Source: Euborellia annulipes (taxonomy: Eukaryota; Arthropoda; Insecta; Dermaptera; Anisolabididae). From it: a stretch of 64,000 nucleotides of DNA. Shown here one piece after another: positions 23,603-35,419 of this stretch. A program made the position numbers and the translations under genes. Below the pieces are notes generated by a model. The model did no database searches. It saw only the letters and a list, made by a program, of their open reading frames with translations, and was not told the DNA's origin. Within the stretch, counting starts at the first letter, position 1; every line of letters begins with the position of its first letter. The DNA is taken from assembly GCA_023213315.1 (NCBI GenBank), contig JAKCPI010000376.1:55037-119036 (forward strand). The letters run 5' to 3'.

Positions 23603-23854
23603 GGCGACAGGATATTAAGTTTTTTATTTTACTTGGCTGCTGTGTTAATATATTAAGTTGATAGCTACAAAATACAAATAAAATATTTTATTAATATATA
23701 AAATATAAAACTCTAGAGTATTAATGTTTAGAGTTGTTATATTGGAATATTTTTTTTTTTTTGTTTTTTATATACATAGATGGCTCGAAAATCGAGTTTT
23801 TCTCTAATATAGAAGCTGCCAACTCCTCTGTCCTATATCGGCTTATATCTACGG

Positions 23855-23955
23855 CCACCTTAATCATATCTTCAAATATTATTGTAAACTCTAAATGGCC
23901 TCTGTAGTCGAAAGAGTAGATTATAAATAAAATTGAAAAAAAAAAAAAATTAAAT
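23855..23955 (+). repeat. SINE 3' part
   Basis: Contains aaatggcctctgtagtcgaa, the diverged form of the domain shared by SINE families A and B, followed by a poly-A tail. Confidence 0.45.
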
Positions 23956-24139
23956 ATATTTGGAAGGATGGTAGCTGCCCCGACCCCCTGGCATATCCAG
24001 CAAGGGCCCCTCCTTGCCTCCCACCTGGATACGCCATGAATGAAAGGGATAAAACTTTAGTTGGTCTTCAATCCGTGCTCAACTGAGAGTGTTGACAAGA
24101 TACGCACGCCTGTAACAAATAATATACCCTTAAACAAAA

Positions 24140-24450
24140 AAATATTTAAAAAGGAGAATTGTTTTTGTGATCCCCTGTATTTGCGATAAAACGAGATATA
24201 GTCGAAAGAGAATTGAAGGGAGCGCGCGGATTTTCAGAAATGAAATCGAGCGGGGGAGGTGGGTGTGATATGTTGGACATATGCAAAGGGATTGAAAAAA
24301 GGGAGAAGGGGTAGGAGGAGGCAAAACGAAATGTGAAGAATTTTTTCATATCCCCTATGCAAATAAGAATTTCGCCTTTTCTCATCTACGCTTCTCCTCT
24401 CTATTTGGCTTATCATTGTGGCCACATCATGCAAATAGGACGAAAATACA
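24140..24450. promoter_or_regulatory. Candidate conserved non-coding element with octamers
   Basis: A unique block of mixed composition with two exact ATGCAAAT octamers (24357-24364 and 24430-24437) and a near match (tatgcaaagg, 24281). Several frames are open but none looks protein-like. The regulatory role is a guess from motif density. Confidence 0.3.
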
Positions 24451-24819
24451 TTTGCACTCTTGATATAGATAGTGGATGAATCAGGATATTTTTCAATTTA
24501 TTTTTTCTTTTCTTTTATCATATTTATTTATTATATTTAGACATATCTACTACATCCGAGCGAGAAGGAATATTTAAAAATTCACAAAAGGAAGAAACTT
24601 TACTAAAAATATATTTTTTTTATCAATAATTGAAAATAAATATTTCAATTACTTCCTCTTAAATAAGTAATATACAGAAGCAGTGGTTGACCTGGGGATT
24701 TGCGGTTTTAACTTTCCAGAAGATAGAAAAAATAGTTTCTAGGACAGTACACCTCAAGTACACTCACTAATAGTTTGTTAAGACCCCGCGAGACGAATCC
24801 TGGAAAAATACTTTATAAA

Positions 24820-25210
24820 CAGGGCCGGATTTAGGCATTTGCCGTCCCTAGGCAGTGGGCACTTGCCGCCCCTCCCTTCAACCATCCCAACATTGAGAAA
24901 CACCCTAACACACCAGTGGACGTCTCATTATTACCTATAGGCCTACCTTGTCAACAGCGGCGTAACTAGCCTTTGGGGGGGGAAGGGGCGAAGCTCAACT
25001 GGGGCGCCGTTTTTTGTTCTATCTTTTTTTTTTTGTTTTTTTTTAGCATTCGAATCTCATTCGGGCTTTTTTTTGTAATTTTTCTCCGGATTTGTGATAT
25101 AAAATGAATTTATTATGAAATTTCAAAAAAAAAGCCCGAGATTTTAAGAAAAAGCGGATGCGCGAGGGGCGCCAAAAGCTTGATGCGACTGGGGCGGAGG
25201 GGGGGGGCAG
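24820..25210. mobile_element. hAT element fragments
   Basis: CAGGGCCGGATTTAGG at 24820 is a typical hAT end and matches the right terminus of the element at 28563-28741. A second G-rich start, CAGCGGCGTAACTAG, is at 24955. Neither has a clear partner or duplication, so these are probably nested, decayed copies. Confidence 0.5.
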
Positions 25211-25260
25211 CCTTAAAGATGTTGACAAATGTCAATATTGATAATCTAAAAGCCAAGAAA

Positions 25261-25450
25261 AAGGTTCGAATCCCAGGCAGTTCGATGAATTTATTTAAAA
25301 TGATTTGGATACTAAATAGTATAAATAAATATGCCTGGACCATAATTATTTTAGGTATCGTGTAAAGATTTGAAATTGTTCCTTTCATCTATTATTGCAT
25401 CGTTTAAAGTCTGAATGGCCTAAGATGCCGAAAAGACTAAAAAAAAGTAA
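25261..25450 (+). repeat. SINE, family A/B type, headless
   Basis: Begins at the B box aaggttcgaatcccaggcag. The body has atgcctggacc, and ctgaatggcctaagatgccg near the 3' end precedes an A-rich tail. Confidence 0.65.
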
Positions 25451-26513
25451 AATATAATAAATTATCTAAAAAAAGTTTAGAATCTTCTTGTGATTAATAA
25501 GTTTCCTATTAGTAAATCAAATTAATTTTCAATTTTAAGTTGGAAATTAATAGTAGACCTTCTAGTTTATATTAAAATAGCAACTTAATAAAAAAAAAAA
25601 AAAACTCTCAATTAAAAAAAAAATTTAATTAAAACATTATTCAAGTAAAAAAAATTGTCGCCTGAATAACTTTTTCAAATCCTGAAAATATATATCCCCC
25701 CTCTTGTTGCAATGCCCGGGGTGTCGTTCATTATATGCTTGAAACTGACTGACCGTTCGCTAATCTCGAGATCAAATTACCACTGAATATATATATATAT
25801 ATACATATATAGATATACGTATATGTTTACGTATATAGGATTAGCCTGAAGGTCCGCCGGGCAGAAAAAAATAACGTAAACAGTCCGTCAGATAAACAAC
25901 GTTGTGTTTTATCAGCCTGTTATATGTACCCCGAAAGAGAGGGGTGGTTCAATCATGTTGAGGGGAGCCGTATCTCATGGGTAGTTCAAATCAAACCTTC
26001 TTGTCGTAAATTATGTCATTATTACAAAATTAAAAAATAACCATGTCTATCTGTATGATAACAACATAACCTGAACGACTTAACCAAACGTTCTATTAAA
26101 TTTAGGAAGGGTTCAGATAAATTGACGCCTCAGGGCTTTTTTTTAAATTTAAAATGGAATATTCAAGATAAAATAATATAGGTTGTTTAATATATTTATT
26201 TAAATAAATAAATATTTATACTTTCGAGAAAGAAAAAAAATGTTCTCAGTGTCAGTGTTAAAAAAAAAATAAAAATAAGAGAGAAGTTAGCCAATCGGTA
26301 AATAATAAATGTGGATATATTTTCATAGACGTTTTCTCCCATCTTAAGGGCAAAAAATTGTCAAAGTATCGGTTACCAATTAGCACGGATACAAAAATAT
26401 ATAACAATTGGAAGATTGTTATTCTCCGGTCCTTTCCTTGTACAAAAATATATATTATGGAAAATAAATAAATTAGTTTGAAGATTAAATATAAAAAAAT
26501 AAAGATTAGTATA

Positions 26514-26600
26514 AGCCAAGGGGTGTGGGTTCGGATCCCACGTAGTCCAATGAATTTTTATTTATTAAAACAGTATAAATAAATTAAAATAAATGTATAT
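26514..26600 (+). repeat. SINE fragment
   Basis: B-box-like gggttcggatcccacgtagt followed by a body start of family A type. Short. Confidence 0.45.
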
Positions 26601-26649
26601 GTAATTTGTATAGTATTTAGTTAAATAGAAACGTATTGTTTGTCGAGTT

Positions 26650-26840
26650 TTTTTTTTTTTTTTTTTTTTTTTTAAGGTCCTTCTCGGCATCTAAGGCCAT
26701 TTAGACCCCATCCTATTTATTTCAAATGATTTGTAGTCAAATCAAATGAAATAAATTTTCTCGCTGGGATGGGAAGCGAACCCGGGACTCCGGTGCGAGA
26801 AGCTAATGTCTTCTCACTGAGCCACGGCTCCCGGGCCTTG
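26650..26840 (-). repeat. tRNA-derived SINE, family B, near full length
   Basis: The minus strand starts ggcccgggagccgtggctca (A box) with a B box near gggttcgcttccc, then the body and aaatggccttagatgccgag, then poly-A (poly-T 26650-26673). Confidence 0.75.
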
Positions 26841-27239
26841 TCGAGAAGTTAAACTGAATAAAATAAAATTAGATGATTAATATGAAAAAAAAAAAAAAAA
26901 AAATTTTTTTTAAGATGTTCTAAAAATTTTCTTTTTTTTTCAAGAAATTTATTGTAAAGCGCTGTAGCATTTTTTCAAAGACTACAGTGTCATCAATAAT
27001 ACATAATTATTATTATCAACGTATTTATTTTCTCATAATACTTATGAGCGCCTATGATTTTTAATATCAAACCTTTCTCTTCTTCCTCTCATAACACTTA
27101 TTAGATCAATGTCCATCTTCACTCAAATTTTCAAAATATAACAAAACTAAATCTGAACTGTAATCTTAGCAGGGTAGCGAAATTTATGTTATATTCTAGT
27201 AAAGTCGTGGGCCCTTCATGTTTATTTGTTATGACCTAC

Positions 27240-27760
27240 TACTCTGGACTTGTATCAGCGAATTATCGTAGACGAGATCTATAAAATGATAATGGAATTA
27301 AGACCTCGAAGGGAAGTTGATGACCCGAAGTCGATGGTAGTTTTTGGAAAGGGCCGAAGACGTTAAGTGGCCCAAGTGGCAGCCACGTTTTAACTATAAG
27401 AGTTAGATAAAGTTTAATTGAGCGAGGCGCGTGGACATCAGTTTCGGGATGATTTAATTCCGGGGACATTTAAGGGACCAACAGAGAGAACTGGGAATTA
27501 TTCTCCCCTGTGCATTCACTTTGTGTCTATGCAAATGTTCTAGGCTCAATCAGACTGTATTGTCTCTACTCATTTTGGTGGGTGCCAACAACAAGCGTGG
27601 GTTGAATCTGCAAGACAAAAGATGACCATTACCCCGAAATGGCCCACAAGTGAAGGGCTCTCACCCCTTTCACTTTAAATGGAGTCATCATTATTTGTGT
27701 GCAAACTGTGAGTTTTCCCAATTGCCATAGTCACTGCTGAAAACAATTAACGAGAACATC
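27240..27760. promoter_or_regulatory. Candidate conserved non-coding element
   Basis: About 500 bp of balanced composition in an AT-rich desert, with an ATGCAAAT octamer (27530-27537) and no repeat similarity in the window. Frames are interrupted, so coding is unlikely. Inference from composition. Confidence 0.3.
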
Positions 27761-27994
27761 AGATGCACGTTTTCTTATTTGAGAGAAAACTAAGGAAAAG
27801 CCTTGGTATTGAAAGGGTTTGAAAACAATAGGGGAAGTATGAATTTCAAAATTTCTACATATCTATTGCTTAATTTTCAACAAATAAATTAAAGGGATGT
27901 TTCTGATATAATTATTTTCCCGCGATGGAGGAAGTATTTTTATATTGTTTCTAACCAGTCTACTAAAAAAAATGATTTGCTTAACTTATTAGGC

Positions 27995-28027
27995 TGCTGT
28001 TTCGGTCTTGGTCAAGAACATCCTCAG
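27995..28027 (-). ncRNA. Hammerhead motif, diverged
   Basis: CTGAGGA, stem II TCTTG/CAAGA type, GAAAC then AGC. The GUC is replaced, so cleavage is doubtful. It is the left partner of 28745-28776 in a large inverted structure. Confidence 0.5.
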
Positions 28028-28074
28028 AGCTTATGAGCTATCAGTCAGTATAAGGCGTCGGACTTGGGGTGCTA

Positions 28075-28293
28075 CAGTGAAGGACAATATTAAGTCCCAC
28101 CCATGCGTTTTCTAGTTGTGATTATTTCATTGTTTTTAAAAAAATATAATTTTTTTTTAATGGAAACTTTCAGGGTTCAAACCTAGAAAATTTCGAATAA
28201 AGATTTTCATTTTCTTTTATAAGCTTATAAAAAAAAAATGAAATAATTACAAGTAGGAAACGCATGGGTGGGACTTAATATTGTCCCTCACTG
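28075..28293. mobile_element. TA-target (Tc1/mariner-like) MITE
   Basis: Terminal inverted repeats of more than 35 bp start CAGTGA(A/G)GGACAATATTA, flanked on both sides by TA. It is 219 bp with an A/T-rich centre and no ORF. TA duplication and CAGTG ends indicate a Tc1/mariner-type non-autonomous element. Confidence 0.8.
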
Positions 28294-28562
28294 TACGTTG
28301 TCTGATGAGTTGTAAAAATGTGGAGTATAAATACAAGCAAAAATCATAAGTAGGCATATTTAAAAAAGATTTAATAATAAATTCTATGAAATATATATAA
28401 AAAATGGCTTTGGATGCTGAAAACGACTTTTAAAAAATCCCCCCCCTGAGAAAAAAACGTTCCTCCCCTATGGACCGTATATTTATATCAATTATAGGTC
28501 TATTGACAAACCAGATACTGAATGATGCTAATGACAGGTGATAGATACTGATAACCTCTGAG

Positions 28563-28741
28563 CAGGGCGGAACTAGGAGATTTTTTAGGGGGGCAAAATT
28601 TAATTTGCCGCCCCCTCCTTAAAATTTTTTATACAAATTTCATATCATTTTACCTTTTTTTAGTAAATCTTTCTTTAATTGCCGCCCCTGATATCTGCCG
28701 CCCGGGGGACGCACTCCTGCCCCCCCCTAGATCCGGCCCTG
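28563..28741. mobile_element. Non-autonomous hAT element
   Basis: The ends are CAGGGCGGAACTAGG and the inverted CCTAGATCCGGCCCTG. The duplication is cctctgag (28555-28562) and gctctgag (28742-28749), 7 of 8. 179 bp with G/C runs. The right duplication includes the start of a hammerhead core. Confidence 0.85.
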
Positions 28742-28744
28742 GCT

Positions 28745-28776
28745 CTGAGGATGGTCTTGGGCAAGACCAAAATGTC
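28745..28776 (+). ncRNA. Hammerhead motif, GAAA changed to AAAA
   Basis: CTGAGGA, a perfect stem II (GGTCTT with AAGACC, loop GGGC), then AAAATGTC. The first base of GAAA is lost, so catalysis is unlikely. Confidence 0.55.
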
Positions 28777-29868
28777 AGTATAGTGTGCCTCTCAATAAAT
28801 ATAAACAAGCTGCTATTATTTTTGATCATTTCCGAATTTTAGAATCTTGGAGGCCTACAAAACCTACTGTCTTATTAAAATAATAAATTAATAAAGGATT
28901 CAGATCAACTCCCTGTCTCTCAAGTGTATTAAAATATAATTAATAGCTTTAAAGAGAAATATATCTTAATATATATTTTTAATATTATATAAAGTTTATA
29001 TAAAATTTTTTTTCTTCCTAAAAAATAATGAATATTTATCTATCCCTAAAACAAATCCATATAATTTAATGGAATTGCAAATAAAATTATTCTAAGAGTA
29101 ATTAGAAAAGTTAATTTGTTCATTTTAATAGACAATTTTGTGAACATTTTGAGCCATAAAAAGGTCTTCCTCTAGGGTATAAACTCTTCAAAGTATGCAG
29201 CCAAATATGTCATTTGCATATACGAAACCTCACTAACCTTTGGTTTGTTAGTATAATAAACCTTTAATAGAACTCGCATTTAATTAATACTGCAATAACT
29301 CGGCAAACAAATATTGCATTATCACAATAGTCAGACATAAAAAAATAAAAAAAAAGAAATACTGTAGTATGTGTTTGTACATTTATCATTGTTTATGTTC
29401 ATTTTATTACTCTGGCTTCTCTGCTTAGAGAATGGGAAAGTGTGAGTCATGCTTATTGAACGTAAATTTATCAAATTAAAGTAATGAATTTGGCATCAGG
29501 ATGTTAAAAAATGCTCAAGGCGGTGGCCTGATTAAAAGTAAAGTGGGTAACGATTCATCCAGTGATTTTTATTTTTATTGATTTTTGAAAAAAAAAAGTG
29601 AAGTCTTTTTATAAATATCCGTTCGAGATTTAATTGAAATAAAAAGAGAAAAAGTTATAATTAATTCGTTAGGAGCAATAGATTTCAATTTCACGCTTAG
29701 GAAATACAGAAATAAATTTCAAAAGAGAAGTTATAAATTGAATTGTCGACAGGCCTGGTCGGGGAGAAGATAAAGATCAAGTTCATTATTAGGTAAAGTC
29801 AACTACTGTTGAAATTTGAGGTTGGTTGAGTGGTCCCGAGAAAGTAGCCTATATATTATAATAGATTA

Positions 29869-30025
29869 TCATGGGCGTAACTAGAGAATTTGGCTGGGGG
29901 AGCCATGGGACCAGCCATCCTCGCTGGGGGGGGGGGCGTAGGACCAGCTATCCTCCGAAGGGCCTGGAAAGCCCCATAATTTCTCAATTTTTTGGGGGGG
30001 CCGGCACCCCCTAGTTACGCCCATG
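29869..30025. mobile_element. hAT-like G-rich element
   Basis: A perfect 15-bp inverted terminus, CATGGGCGTAACTAG, and G/C runs inside. It resembles the CAGNGGCGTA group, but no 8-bp duplication could be seen, so the superfamily is inferred from similarity. Confidence 0.6.
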
Positions 30026-30145
30026 CCCCTTGGGCTACAAATTTTATATACAGATAGGGAAAAATTATAGATCTCATCTTTTTTGTTGAACAGATGGTGA
30101 GATATAATTAAAAATTTATTTTTAAATTTTCAATTTTAATTATAT

Positions 30146-30410
30146 GAATATGTCCTCCAAGAAATTTTAAACTCATTACAAAAAATCCGATGCAAATCGG
30201 ATTTGTGGTTTTCGAGTTATAGACAATTGATTTATGAGAGTTTTTACTCGTTTCTAATATTTCTAATCCGGCCTCTTAATTTGTCCAAAGAAGGGGAGGT
30301 GCTTGGGTGACAGGCTCCCCCTCCCCTGCCCTCTGATTGTCGCTGCTGAGAAAAGGCGCCAGGCGACTCACTCCCCTTCCCCTTTTTTCTAAGAAAAATT
30401 CTTTCTCTTT
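30146..30410 (+). repeat. Dispersed repeat R3
   Basis: Same order of shared words as 19250-19505, including attacaaaaaatccgatgca and gagttatagacaa. A possible third, minus-strand relative is near 31450-31660. Confidence 0.55.
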
Positions 30411-30776
30411 TTAAAAATAATAATTTAACAGCTTTTAAGTTAAATTTTTTTTTTTGACATTTGGAAGAATTATAAAAATTAAACGAGAAAAAAAAATTAA
30501 TTAAGCAGTCAGAGAATATTGCCAAATAAATAGATAGTTATATATTTAGTTAGATGTAAAATCTTTCAATTTTTCATCATCACATGGTTGTTATATTTAT
30601 TTGAATACAAGCGATATTTTGATCTTGTATGGGTAGTTAAATATCAAAGTGTAAAATTTAATTTAGATGAAATGATTTGAGTACTTCAAACAATTTTCAC
30701 AAAATATTACTGATGTACTTTTTAAAAGGGCATCTAAATAATTGATTTATATGAATTTTAATCTAAAAAGATTTAA

Positions 30777-31128
30777 ATTCTGTTACCATGGCAAACATTT
30801 CACCTATCTTTCCTATGAAGAACAAGAGTAAAGTGGTCTTCAGAAGATTTCAACGGCAAAATGAGAATATACATTTTAAAGAGCATCTAAAAAATAATTG
30901 ATTTATTAATTTAAAAAAAAAAATCGTTTTTGAGCGAATTTTGAGAAAATCGAAAAAAACTGAAAAACTACATCAGTAAAGTACTAGTAGAGTCTACTTT
31001 TTGACTGATTTTGATTAAAAGCTTATTTCCACTTCTCAGGGAGGGTGTCTAACTTAAATATAAAATTTCAGCCTCCTAGCTCAATTCCTTCAAGCTTAAA
31101 ATTGAAAGAACATAGGCAAGAGAATGTA
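30777..31128 (-). mobile_element. R1 repeat copy, internally deleted
   Basis: It runs from a damaged X-box (gttaccatggcaaac) through agtactagtagagtc to the cttaaaattgaa block, then jumps directly to cataggcaagagaatgt. The head block with the (GT)n tract is deleted. Confidence 0.7.
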
Positions 31129-31869
31129 AAAAAAAAATAGGGGGGGGGGGGCGTGAGATATTTATTTGGTTCCCAATGGGACCGCGACTCAAAAAGTTAA
31201 CAAGCACTGAACTAAAGGTCTAAAGGGATGGATTTTATTATTTAAATATATTTATGAGAAATAATCATCTCTTTGATTGAAGACAAAATATTTTGAAATT
31301 TTATTTTTTTCTCAAAGGATTGAATTTTTTATAGATAAATATGCAGTCTTTTATTCTTATAGTTAAAAAAAGTTTCGAATAAAATTTTATTGAAGCATAA
31401 AAAGATGAAATCAATCAATTTGGCAATTATTTCAAATGATGGGAGAGCATCAATTTGTTTTTTCTAATTCGATCGGCGCCCAGAGTGCAGCCAGGGAGCC
31501 TCGCTTCACTCTTGTCTAGGCTTTTCTTCACGCGCAGATTCGCTTTTTAAAAAGTTTCTATATCTCTCTTATTTTTCGTTGGATTTGTGGAAAAATGCAA
31601 AACTGGTCTTTTCAATCAATTATAAAGCTATAGACATTTTTTTATTTAACTACGACCACATAAAATGGGGGTTTATTAATTGCCTTTTACATCTTCAAAT
31701 TTTAACTGCCTCTTTCATTTTCTAATTATCCTAATTTATTATTTTTTAATTTAATAAACACATTTAAGCCTTGATAACTTAGTATATAAAATATTCAAGC
31801 AAAAACAATGAAATTTTTTTCAAAAAACTTTTTAAAAATATTAAAAAATCTCTTTTTTCAATTTTTTTT

Positions 31870-32105
31870 TAAACATTTTTTTTTTTTTTTTTTTTGGGGG
31901 GGGGGGGGGAGAGGTTGTTGCTTGTTTTTTTTTCTGAGATGGGGGTGTGTGTTATAATAAAAAAAAATATAAAAAAAAAAAAAAAAAAACATAAAAAAAA
32001 AAAAAAAAAAATAAAAAATAAAATATTATTTTTTTTTTATTAATATTTTTTTTTTTATGAATAATTTATAAGGAAAAAAAAAAAAAAAAAAAAAAATATT
32101 TTTTT
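31870..32105. repeat. Poly-T / poly-G / poly-A tract
   Basis: Runs of 10 to more than 20 identical bases. Assembly errors are likely here. Confidence 0.8.
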
Positions 32106-32224
32106 TTCTTTTCGAGTCCCGACGCCCTCTTCATCAGGACAAAATTGATAAGTTAGTTGACATGGTAGTGTAGAAACATCTTTATTAATCTAACTGTTAC
32201 TCTATATTCCTTTGAAAAATAACC

Positions 32225-32445
32225 ATTTTTTTAATTTTAAGATCTTTTTCGGCATCCGAAGCCTCCCAGTCCCTACATACATGTATTTCAATTGATTGGT
32301 AGCCAATAGAATTGATATACATCTTTTTGCCTGGGAGGGGATGGGAGCCCTAAACCTCTAGCACCATAAGTAATGCTTTGCGTAATAATATAGCCTTCCC
32401 ATGAGATGAGATGAGACCTCTACCACTAAGTTACAGCAGCCCAGG
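32225..32445 (-). repeat. tRNA-derived SINE, family B, with small insertion
   Basis: Minus strand: head gggctgctgtaacttagtgg, B-box region, body aattgattggtagcc type (seen on plus), and tttttcggcatccgaagcct at the 3' end. A short segment with gagatgagatgag near 32402-32415 appears added inside the head. Confidence 0.6.
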
Positions 32446-33277
32446 GCCTAAAATTCAATCTTAATTGAGTATTTATAATATAAAAAATAAAAAATTCTAC
32501 AGAATTCAAAATATCTTTTAAATAAATTTCTTACTTTTTCAATTTAAATTTCTTAAATAGTGATTTTAATTTTTATGACCACTAAATATGTTGGGGTTTG
32601 ATTACAAGAAGCAAGTATCCAAATGACAAATTCACTTTTTAGATAAATTGCTCCAGATGGAAAGATTTACAAAAGTTTTATAAACAAAATATCTTATCAC
32701 ATATACAATATACATAGCAATTATTAAAAATAACTCTTGAAATTAACAATTGAGCATTCATGATCCACTCTAAAGAGCCAATTTATTGAAAAATCAATGA
32801 GTTGTGTACGTGCAAACAACCTATGGTATCAAATTTGAAGAGGTCGTGCAGGCCACATCTGTTAATTTTATATTTTATTAAAGGATTGTTCAATTATTCT
32901 CTTTAAATCCGAAATATATTTATTTCAAATCACATAGACTTTTTTTTATCACGCAAAAGAAAATTAACCAGTGATGAATAAATAACTATAACTAAAATGT
33001 GCCTCAATTTCGAGAAATTTATGTTTTTTTATTGGGAAATTTAGCATTTCAATACGCTACCTGGTGGCTTAAAGTCGAACTAGCGATTGTAGGATGAACC
33101 TTCATATGTTTAACGTGATATAAGGGACAAGAACATTTAAACATCTGATATAATTGTATTATTTAAAAAAAAAGTTATAACCCACGAGTAAACATTATTG
33201 TTAGATTAATAAATAATACATACATACACTAATATATTCACAAATATGAAATTTTCTCCTTATAAAAATGAAAAGCA
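32446..33277. other. AT-rich stretch without recognised features
   Basis: No repeat family or coding evidence seen. Confidence 0.35.
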
Positions 33278-33421
33278 ATGTGTATCTACTCTTGTGTTTA
33301 CGGGTGTAAAAGTCATGCATCTAAGCATGAAACAGTTCGATTTCATTCTTTTCCAAAAAAAGACAGTATAGTGAAAATTATAAATAATTTTATTGTAGAA
33401 GAATCAATCTATCAGATTTAG
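33278..33421 (+). pseudogene. THAP zinc-finger fragment
   Basis: The 47-codon frame starts MCIYSCVYGCKSHASK and continues VRFHSFPKKDSI before a stop. This matches the N-terminal half of a THAP domain: the Cys pair CVYGC and the FHxFPK motif at the expected spacing. The usual Trp after the FPK segment is replaced (VKIINNF), and the downstream Cys and His of the C2CH finger are missing before the stop. THAP domains occur in host DNA-binding proteins and in P-element-type transposases; which origin applies here cannot be told. It may be a broken exon or a transposon relic. No gene continues clearly on either side. Confidence 0.55.
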
Positions 33422-33429
33422 AAGCCTTC

Positions 33430-35415
33430 TTTTTAATTTTTGCCTCTATCTTTTTCTTGTTTTTATCCAAAACAATTGTGCTCGAGCAAAGGCCTCTCAT
33501 ATCGTATTTTTTTAAGAGCTGATTTATGTGGTGCACTCCAAACACATTTTTTGTCTGTAGACGTGATATTTTTTAAATCTGTCTAAATTATTTTTGTAAG
33601 TACAAAAAAAAAATTATTAATTTTATATTTAATTACCGGTATTAATTTTTTAGTTAATTTATCATTTGATTTATCTTGTGTTTATTATTACAATAAAATA
33701 TTTCAAACACTTTTTGGCTAACATCATATCAGATATCATAAATAGCGGTTACAGAATAAAAGTACAGCCCTAAATGTGCTTGGCAGGTACTTCCTAATCC
33801 AGCCTTATACGAGCATCCATCCCAATTGTTGTTATTATTATTATAAAATTTGATCATTTATTTCATGAAATTCTTCTCGTAAACTTGTTGTTTGTAAACA
33901 GAAAGCAAGAATTTGGTCTGTCATTGAAACTGTCATTACTATTACTCACTTTAAAACATGACCAGGATCAATAATATTGTCTCCCCAATAAAATTTCTAC
34001 TAGTAGGTGTAGCAGAAGCAAACCTACAAATTTCCTGTATCGTCACACCCATTTTTTATTTTTAATTAAACTTTTTGTCTCATAAAACACGAGTACTTGC
34101 GTATCAGCTCAGCCATTTAATCCTACAATCGTTAGTTCATTTTTTGCCACCAGGTGAAGCCACGCCTCTCCCATAGATCCCAATAGTTAATTAAAAAGCA
34201 AGCAGAACAATGCAACAGGGTTCTCACGACCTGTGACTCATTCTCCTTCTCCCTTCCTCGATTTTTTTTTAACGCCATAAACTATAGGCATGTTAAAAAA
34301 AATTTGTAATTTTATTCTTTATCAAAGCCGAAGTGGATTGAAGAAAATAAAATATCTTTAAAATATTATAAATTAGATAATTGTATATATGAGGGAAAAG
34401 TTGCAGTCTTATTTAACCAATTCTGGCTATGAACTTGATTACGATTATCCGAATGCCATGGGTCGTATAAATACCGTACAAATTAATGAGGATACGATTT
34501 TTTATTTTTTGATAACGGAGGAACAGAATAATCTTATTATATGTTTTACTTCATAAGTTCAAAGAATCAACTCAGGTCATATGTTCAAATATGTACTAAG
34601 TTCGTACATTGTTTGCTTTTTTTCTAAGTCTAATCAGTACGCTTCCTGGCATGCTATATCAATCAATGGAAATAATGAGTTAAAGGTGTAATGTTTTAGC
34701 CTCTGAGCTAGCTAGAGATCTCGCCTCCAGGGAATCAGAATTTCGTTTCATTCTCTCAATTTCTAAATTATTAGAAAATTAGAAAAAGGATATTTATCTC
34801 ACTTTTGATTTAGTAAAATTTTTCTAAATAGTTATAATTTATTGGTATGTAAAAGAAATAAAAAAAAGTTCGCTTTTTTTTTAGAACCCTATACTGATTG
34901 AGCTGTTCAGACAGGTGGTGTTTAAAAATGCATGCGTGCATTCTTTTTCTTGCGTGTTTATCTAGCCAGACCTCCTCTCCCTTTGCGAAAAGACATTTTT
35001 ATTTCCGTAAAAGCTCCCCCCCCCCGCCCACCCGTCTTTACATCTAGTAATAGTAAGTATATGCACGTGTATGACGCGTGGACACACCTGTTGAGGTTAT
35101 CGCCCATTGAAATTTGAAATTATGATCCTCAAGAGACTCTATCCCGCATGCACTGCTCTACTATGACCTGTAGAAATTGAAGGCAGATGCATGTTTTGTC
35201 TTTAATTTCATTTCCTATTTCCTGGACATCAACCTCTTTGGGTTCAAAGCCCGTTACAAATCACAAATAGATTTATTTTTTATCTCTTATTTTTATTATA
35301 AGTACTGTCTGATCAAGGTTTAGACAACACAACAATGATTTGTAGAGCAGGCGACATAAAAAAAAAAAAAAAAAAATAGTGAAAAGGTATGGGGAAATTT
35401 AAGTACATTCTTACA
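33430..35415. other. Unique stretch, no supported gene
   Basis: Mostly AT-rich. The more balanced piece at 34920-35190 is unique in the window but has no protein-like frame or clear motif. Confidence 0.35.
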
Positions 35416-35419
35416 GTCA

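Larger units (their letters stand above)
23195..23645. repeat. Long fold-back repeat with a hammerhead in each arm
   Basis: Arms of about 180 bp (for example gtacaggtagtg.ggtactgta and its complement, and cttttatga.ga.gc with its complement) surround a unique centre at about 23390-23455. Each arm carries a hammerhead motif pointing outward. No ORF. It fits a non-autonomous Penelope-like unit. Confidence 0.8.
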
